Positions 36,065 to 39,990 of a DNA stretch of 39,990 nt are shown here, in pieces. Under the pieces are notes generated by a model. It saw only the letters and a list, made by a program, of their open reading frames with translations. It made no database searches and was not told the origin of the DNA. The translations under genes and the position numbers were made by a program. Position 1 is the first letter of the stretch, and each line of letters starts with the position of its first letter. The DNA is taken from contig CALCDT010000078.1 in the NCBI GenBank assembly GCA_937900425.1, positions 1-39,990 on the forward strand. The letters are read 5' to 3'. Source of the DNA: an uncultured Alphaproteobacteria bacterium. Lineage in GTDB: Bacteria; Pseudomonadota; Alphaproteobacteria; Rhizobiales; Pleomorphomonadaceae.

Positions 36065-37378
36065 TCACTTGGTCGCGAGGAACGCCTGGTAGTCGGCGTC
36101 GAGCTTTCCGACGAATTCTTCCGGGCTCTGCCGGCCGGCCATCAGCAGCACGATGTTGTCCTGCACCGTCTTCAGCATGGTCGGGCTCGCCCAGTCGATG
36201 TAGTGACCGAGCGCGTTGTTGGCGTTGAGGTCGTCCCAGATGACGATGGCTTCCTTCAGCAGCCCGGACAGCTCGACATCGGACTCCTTCGGCAGGGACG
36301 TCGCCGGCAGATAGCCGTGCCGCGCCCAGACCACCGCCGCCGCGGGCGAGACGACGTGCTGAATGAATTCCGCACCGAGGTCCTTCTCGGCCTGGCTCTT
36401 CGCCAGCGAGGTGATGGTCCAGCCCATGTCGACGCCGCCGACGGACAGCGGATGGCTCACGCCCTCGGGAGCGGGGAAGGGCATGAAGTGGATGTCGGCG
36501 TTGTTCTGCACGTCGCCGAAATACCACGAGCCGCCGGTTAGGAACGCGGCCTGGCCCGCGGTGAACAGCTGCACCGCGTCGTCGCCGGAGATGCCGGAGA
36601 AGCCCGAAAGCAGGTAGTCGTTCTTCGACCACTCCTGCAGGAATTTCGCGGCCGTCATGTTGGCTTCGGTCTTGAAGTCGCCGCCACGCCCGTAGATCAG
36701 GTCGTCGAGCGCGCCGCGATCGGCGGCGTCGACCTGGGACTGCGCGAGGGCGCTGTACAGGTGAAGCGGCAGGTTGCCGCTCGCCGTCCCCATGGCGATC
36801 GGCGTCACGCCCGCCGCCTTGACCTTCTCCAGCGCATCGAGGAAGCCCTGGAAATTCTCGATCGGAAGCGCGACGCCCGCATCCTCGAGCACCTTCTCAT
36901 TGTAGTACAGGCCGACGATCTCGCCGAGGCTGGAAATGCCGTAGTTCGGCCCCTCGCCGAACTGGCCGGATTCGCTCCACCGGCCGCGGTCGATGATGCC
37001 GGCCGACTGGCCGGCGCCCCAGCCGAATTTCGCGGCATAGTCGTCGAGCGGGATCAGGAGCCCGGCCTGGGCCATGGTGCCCATGTCCTTGGCGCCCTGG
37101 TTCACCTGGGTCACCATCGGGCCGTTGCCGGCCTGCAACGCCAGGCGCAGGGTCAGCGAAAGGTCGTCGAAGCTGCGCACGGTCTCGTCGATGGTGACGC
37201 CCGAATGCTCGGCGACGAAGCTGGCGATCAGCTCCCGCATGGTTTCGGCCTGAGCTTCGTAAGTGTAGCTGTGCCACACCGGCACGTCCTGCGCGGCCGC
37301 GACCGAGGTCTGTCCCGCGAATGCAGTGGCGGCGGCGACGCAGCCGATGCCGAGAAGATGGATTTGACGCAGCTTCAT
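36065..37378 (-). CDS. Sugar ABC transporter substrate-binding protein
   Basis: This 437-residue periplasmic binding protein has a Sec signal peptide (basic start MKLRQIH, hydrophobic core, cleavage around VAAAQD, residues 28-30). The mature part reads as a cluster B/CUT1 binding protein: AETMRELIASFVAEHSGV early, then the YYNEKVLEDAGV hinge segment and FTAGQAAFLTGGSWYFGD late. The start at 37378 has AGGGGAA eight bases upstream. It is the first gene of the amino-sugar operon, after a 5' leader of about 200 bases. The ligand is probably GlcNAc, a chito-oligomer or a related amino sugar, judged from the downstream genes. Confidence 0.93.
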   Translation of the reverse strand: MKLRQIHLLGIGCVAAATAFAGQTSVAAAQDVPVWHSYTYEAQAETMRELIASFVAEHSGVTIDETVRSFDDLSLTLRLALQAGNGPMVTQVNQGAKDMGTMAQAGLLIPLDDYAAKFGWGAGQSAGIIDRGRWSESGQFGEGPNYGISSLGEIVGLYYNEKVLEDAGVALPIENFQGFLDALEKVKAAGVTPIAMGTASGNLPLHLYSALAQSQVDAADRGALDDLIYGRGGDFKTEANMTAAKFLQEWSKNDYLLSGFSGISGDDAVQLFTAGQAAFLTGGSWYFGDVQNNADIHFMPFPAPEGVSHPLSVGGVDMGWTITSLAKSQAEKDLGAEFIQHVVSPAAAVVWARHGYLPATSLPKESDVELSGLLKEAIVIWDDLNANNALGHYIDWASPTMLKTVQDNIVLLMAGRQSPEEFVGKLDADYQAFLATK

Positions 37379-37581
37379 TTCGAGTTCCCCTATTTCATTG
37401 AACGATATGGTCCGCGTTGTTCCCGCATCGCAAATCTTGTTTTCCGTGAAGCTCCCGGGAAGGCGGCGAGGATTGATCTCCTCGCGACGACACGGGCCCG
37501 AGCGAAAACGATGCTCGGCGATGCTTGTGATCGGCGGCGAGTGACATGACCCGGCCTGACCGGTGCTTGCGGTGCGATCTC

Positions 37582-37610
37582 ACTAATGACGACGATCCGA
37601 GGTTTGTCAA
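37582..37610 (-). promoter_or_regulatory. Probable sigma-70 promoter of the amino-sugar operon
   Basis: On the minus strand a consensus -35 TTGACA lies at 37610-37605. It is followed after 17 bases by a weak -10, ATTAGT (37587-37582). The start site would be near 37575, about 200 bases before the binding-protein gene. The -35 is perfect and the -10 matches only half of the consensus, as is common in alphaproteobacteria. Confidence 0.55.
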
Positions 37611-37615
37611 GCCGT

Positions 37616-37642
37616 CGAACTAAATTAGTTCGGAGACCGAAC
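37616..37642. promoter_or_regulatory. Palindromic operator, probable ROK regulator site
   Basis: A perfect 17-base palindrome, CGAACTAAATTAGTTCG (37616-37632), overlaps a second one, GTTCGG-AGA-CCGAAC (37628-37642). It starts five bases upstream of the TTGACA box. AACTAA/TTAGTT half-sites are typical of ROK-family operators such as that of Bacillus XylR, and a ROK regulator is encoded in the operon. Binding is inferred. Confidence 0.65.
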
Positions 37643-37879
37643 ATGAAATGGCGAGGACCGCCGGCCGCTCGCCGAGGGACACGAAACCGCCGCGTGGGGA
37701 TCGCGCCTGGAATGAGCGTGCCACGACCACGCCGAGCGCGATCGACCGCGCCCCCATCGTACCCTCGTCGATGATCAGGTTCCGTTCCTGTCCGCCTCGG
37801 ATCTGCCCGAGGTCTCGGGCGGAGGTCCCTCCCTCTGCCGCCACTTCCGGCGACGGACACCCTCCGGCCTCCTAGAGCT

Positions 37880-38140
37880 GCCACTCGAGCCGTTGAACGG
37901 CGCCGATGACGTCGGCGAGAGACGGTCCAGATGATCAACGGCACCCTCATCCGGGCGCACTCTTGCGCCGCGGGCGCGAGGGGGCAGACTTCGAGACGGC
38001 GTCTCGGGCGCACCCGCGAGGGCTGTCGATCAGAACGGGTCTCCGCACCGACGAAGCCGGCCTCCCTGCAGCCATCGGCGTCGCGCCGGGCCTCCTCGCC
38101 GAAGCTTCCCCTCTCATGAGCGAGGGCGTCGCAGCGGGCA
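37880..38140 (+). mobile_element. Decayed IS5-family (IS427-like) transposase remnant
   Basis: From 37931 the plus strand reads MINGTLIRAHSCAAGARG, a near match to the transposase segment usually read as (M)IDGTxIRAHxCAAGA. A frameshift near 38010-38020 moves the homology to another frame, which reads RGLSIRTGLRTDEAGLP, equivalent to the usual GGLSTKIHLRTDxxGLP. Short similarity may extend upstream to about 37880. No inverted repeats or intact ends are visible. It is about 70-80 residues of a transposase of about 250, frameshifted and not functional. Confidence 0.7.
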
Positions 38141-38216
38141 AGCTCACACCCTTCGCGTTTTCTACCTCGAAGAAAAATCACCTCAGCGGCGCTGCAATGT
38201 ACTTCCGTAAATTATC

Positions 38217-38624
38217 TCAACTGAGACCGACCTGCTTCGTGAAGCTTGAAACGGACCAGTAATCGCTGCGATGACTCACCAGGCCGTTGGAAAAGCGCAT
38301 GATCGACGCAGCACGTAGTTCCCACGAGATGCCGGTTGCCGGGAAGTCCATGAAATCGCCGGTATGCTTACCCGACATGATCCATTCCGCTCCGCCGCCG
38401 TTCTCATCTGCGTAAGCCGAGGTCAAGATCATCGAATATCCTTCCATCGCCGCGTAAACGCTTTCCAGCAATCGTCTCACATCGGCTTTGCCGATCGCGA
38501 GAACATCCAACGCGACGTCGCGAAAGATGACGTCGTCGGTGTAGAGGGCGAAAAGACGATCCTCGTCATGTGCGGTTTCGAATTCGGCCATCTGCCGAAT
38601 AAGCTCGATATTTCGTTCCGACAT
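38217..38624 (-). CDS. SnoaL-like/NTF2-fold protein
   Basis: This 135-residue protein has a nuclear transport factor 2-type alpha+beta cone fold pattern: an N-terminal helix (NIELIRQMAEFETAHDEDRLFALYTDDVIFRDVA), then beta strands around AEWIMSGKHTGDF and a late strand with SHRSDYWSV. Such proteins include cyclases, isomerases and binding proteins; no specific activity can be assigned. The start ATG 38624 has AAGGAAG upstream, and the frame extends ten codons further without support. It stands in the mobile margin of the window, divergent from the cupin gene. Confidence 0.8.
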   Translation of the reverse strand: MSERNIELIRQMAEFETAHDEDRLFALYTDDVIFRDVALDVLAIGKADVRRLLESVYAAMEGYSMILTSAYADENGGGAEWIMSGKHTGDFMDFPATGISWELRAASIMRFSNGLVSHRSDYWSVSSFTKQVGLS

Positions 38625-39083
38625 CGCTCGCTTCCTTCCGGTCTTCGGAGCCATCTTGAAATCGCAACACGACCGGGAACGAAATTACGATCGGTAGGTT
38701 CCCCGCATGACGATGCAGAGACCTGTGGCGTCGACCTGAGCGCGCCCTCTGCGCGAAGCAAGGCACCGCAAACTCCGTCACATCGCACCAGACATGCTCC
38801 CCGAGGAGGGCGGGGACGGGCTCGATTCTGCACGCCGAGCGAGCAGCCTGTCGCAAAGGGTCATTTGCGCGGACGGATCGACCGCCTTCTTGAAGGTTAT
38901 CGCAGGATCGAAACCGGGAGATCGATGCCTTCGAGCACATCGGGAGCATCAAGAGAGGCAGAGGGGATACCGTCGGGGAATTGGCGCGGACGGCCTTCGA
39001 ACGCCCGGGCGAGGTGACCGGCGAGGTGCACGCCGCATGCGCGAGCCGCCCCGCGGCGGCTCCGGAGCTTGGAAAGGAAAGAG
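38625..39083. other. Intergenic region with no intact gene
   Basis: This 459-base stretch lies between divergent genes. Open frames here are short. One plus-strand frame over roughly 38910-39095 reads like protein (IDAFEHIGSIKRGRGDTVGELARTAF) and could be the tail of a decayed gene, but I cannot name it. The cupin's ribosome site lies at the right end. Confidence 0.4.
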
Positions 39084-39431
39084 ATGAAAGTCCGTCGATT
39101 TGAACCAGCCGATGCCATGTTCGAACGCTCGCCCGGACAGGACGCCGACATCTTTGCCGCGAACCTGGCGGACCAACGACACGGGGGGCCGGTCACCGTC
39201 GGGTACGGAAGGTATGGCCCCGATCAGGTCTTGGAGACCGACATCGCCGTCGACGACGTGATGGTGGTCCTGGAGGGAAAGGTTTCGGTCGAGGCCGACG
39301 GCGAGATCCTGACCGCAGGCCCGGGCGAGATCATCTACATGCCGAAGGGAAACGCCGTGATCATTCGCTCCCACTCGGAAGGCGCGCTGACCGCCTATGT
39401 CACGTATCCTCACTGGTCAGAAGCGGAATAG
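39084..39431 (+). CDS. Small cupin protein (EutQ-like)
   Basis: This 115-residue single-domain cupin has strands around DDVMVVLEGKVSVEADGEILTAGPGEIIYMPKGNAVIIRS, resembling ethanolamine-utilisation EutQ-type cupins. The first cupin motif lacks the usual histidine pair (VLEGKVSVE), so metal binding is doubtful. The start ATG 39084 has GGAAAGGAAA upstream; an in-frame TTG at 39069 is less likely. Neighbours give no pathway. Function unknown. Confidence 0.8.
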   Translation: MKVRRFEPADAMFERSPGQDADIFAANLADQRHGGPVTVGYGRYGPDQVLETDIAVDDVMVVLEGKVSVEADGEILTAGPGEIIYMPKGNAVIIRSHSEGALTAYVTYPHWSEAE

Positions 39432-39442
39432 CCTATCGCAGT

Positions 39443-39859
39443 TCAACCACGGGGCGGGCCTCCAGTGCCACCCATCTCCGCGCGGACCACCCGATTGGCC
39501 GCGACTGTCTGGAAAAGCCCACCTGCCGAGAACCTTGAATGCCCGGCTGCCGCAAGTTCGGCGACGCGAAGCCTTGCGAGGGGATGCCGCCTGATCATCC
39601 CGATCCGCCAGGCTTCGATCTCGGCGCTCCTCGTGCGAGGCGTCACGCCCGGAAGATACCTGCCCGGAAGATCGCCGAGGGGCATATCGATCCGTGAGCG
39701 GCGCGGTTCGAGTGTCCCGCCTCGCTCCATCGCCCTCTCCATCTCGCGCGCCCATGCCCTGCCGTCGCGCCTGGTGACGAAGGACTTCGAGACAGCCGGG
39801 TGGCCTTGTCGACGAACCTGGACCTGCCACGTCTCTCCAGGCTTGCGACGCGTCGCCAT
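39443..39859 (-). pseudogene. Truncated tyrosine recombinase (integrase) N-terminal fragment
   Basis: This ORF of 138 residues begins like a phage or island integrase: TRRKPGETWQVQVRRQGHP followed by RDGRAWAREMERAMERG, the AP2-like arm-binding domain. Core-binding-like sequence follows (LPGRYLPGVTPRTRSAEIEAWRIGMIRRHPLARL) to about residue 100. The similarity then stops, and the catalytic domain with the Arg-His-Arg-Tyr residues is absent. The gene starts 78 bases from the 3' end of a tRNA-Arg gene and points away from it, as for an integrase at an attachment site. It is not functional as a recombinase. Confidence 0.8.
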
Positions 39860-39937
39860 TTGACCGCCCGCCGTGACGTCAGCGTCACGAGACCCCCGGC
39901 GAACAACCGTGGTAGCCTACTAAATGCTTGAGAGATA

Positions 39938-39990
39938 TGGCGCGCCCGAAAGGATTCGAACCTCTGACCCCCAGATTCGTAGTCTGGTGC
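39938..39990 (-). tRNA. tRNA-Arg (anticodon ACG), 3' part, runs off the right edge
   Basis: On the minus strand, the 53 bases contain the anticodon stem CCAGA/TCTGG with loop CTACGAA (anticodon ACG), a T-arm AGAGG-TTCGAAT-CCTTT, the acceptor 3' strand CGGGCGC, discriminator G and an encoded CCA. The 5' part (D-arm and 5' acceptor strand) lies beyond position 39990. The adjacent integrase fragment suggests this tRNA end served as an attachment site. Confidence 0.93.

Noticed and set aside
37620..37844. Minus-strand frame containing IIDEGTMGARSIALG, resembling the start of an FGGY sugar kinase
   Set aside because: The similarity covers only about 40 residues and breaks down afterwards, and its end overlaps the operator. 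It may be a kinase fossil, but the evidence is too weak to list.

Overview
The window is GC-rich throughout. Its gene content (a sigma-54-controlled soluble diiron monooxygenase of the propane monooxygenase type, an RHH_4-type regulator, a MalK/UgpC-type sugar ABC operon) suggests an alphaproteobacterium, probably Hyphomicrobiales, able to grow on propane or related C3 compounds. The lineage call is inference from gene style and composition.

Region 1 (174-10632, all minus strand) is one long operon. In transcription order it holds prmA (hydroxylase alpha), prmB (reductase), prmC (hydroxylase beta), prmD (coupling protein), a Thermoanaerobacter-type secondary alcohol dehydrogenase, an amidohydrolase, a DUF59/PaaD-like protein, a divergent GroEL and a second zinc alcohol dehydrogenase. 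It is preceded by a near-perfect sigma-54 promoter (10991-11006), a leader of about 350 nt and a cluster of TGTAA/TTACA half-sites (11079-11139).

Region 2 (11214-13539, plus strand) is a divergent four-gene operon of unknown function: a helical protein, a coiled-coil protein, a beta-propeller protein and a 65-residue protein. It lies between the monooxygenase and its probable activator, an AcoR-type sigma-54 regulator (13674-15845). An unrecognised ORF and a ribbon-helix-helix protein follow.

Region 3 (17897-20841, plus strand) holds a glyoxalase-like VOC protein, a Tat-exported gluconate-2-dehydrogenase-subunit-3-like protein and a GMC flavoprotein. With region 1 this suggests the route propane -> 2-propanol -> acetone -> acetol -> methylglyoxal -> lactate/pyruvate. 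A convergent single-chain pyruvate-dehydrogenase-E1-like enzyme (20952-23315) could take the carbon onward.

Region 4 (23561-26140) holds a Pro/Thr/Ala-rich membrane-anchored protein, a bidirectional terminator, an omega-amino acid:pyruvate aminotransferase and a divergent XRE-cupin regulator.

Region 5 (26265-37378, minus strand) is a tightly coupled amino-sugar operon. In order it holds a solute-binding protein, two permeases, a Gfo/Idh/MocA oxidoreductase, the ABC ATPase, a BadF-type kinase, a ROK repressor, an EamA transporter, a GNAT acetyltransferase, NagB and NagA. A palindromic operator next to a consensus -35 box lies upstream (37605-37642).

Region 6 (37.9-39.99 kb) is a decayed mobile margin: an IS5-family transposase remnant, a SnoaL-like protein, a cupin, a truncated tyrosine integrase, and the 3' part of a tRNA-Arg(ACG) gene running off the right edge. 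It looks like the end of an old island inserted at that tRNA.
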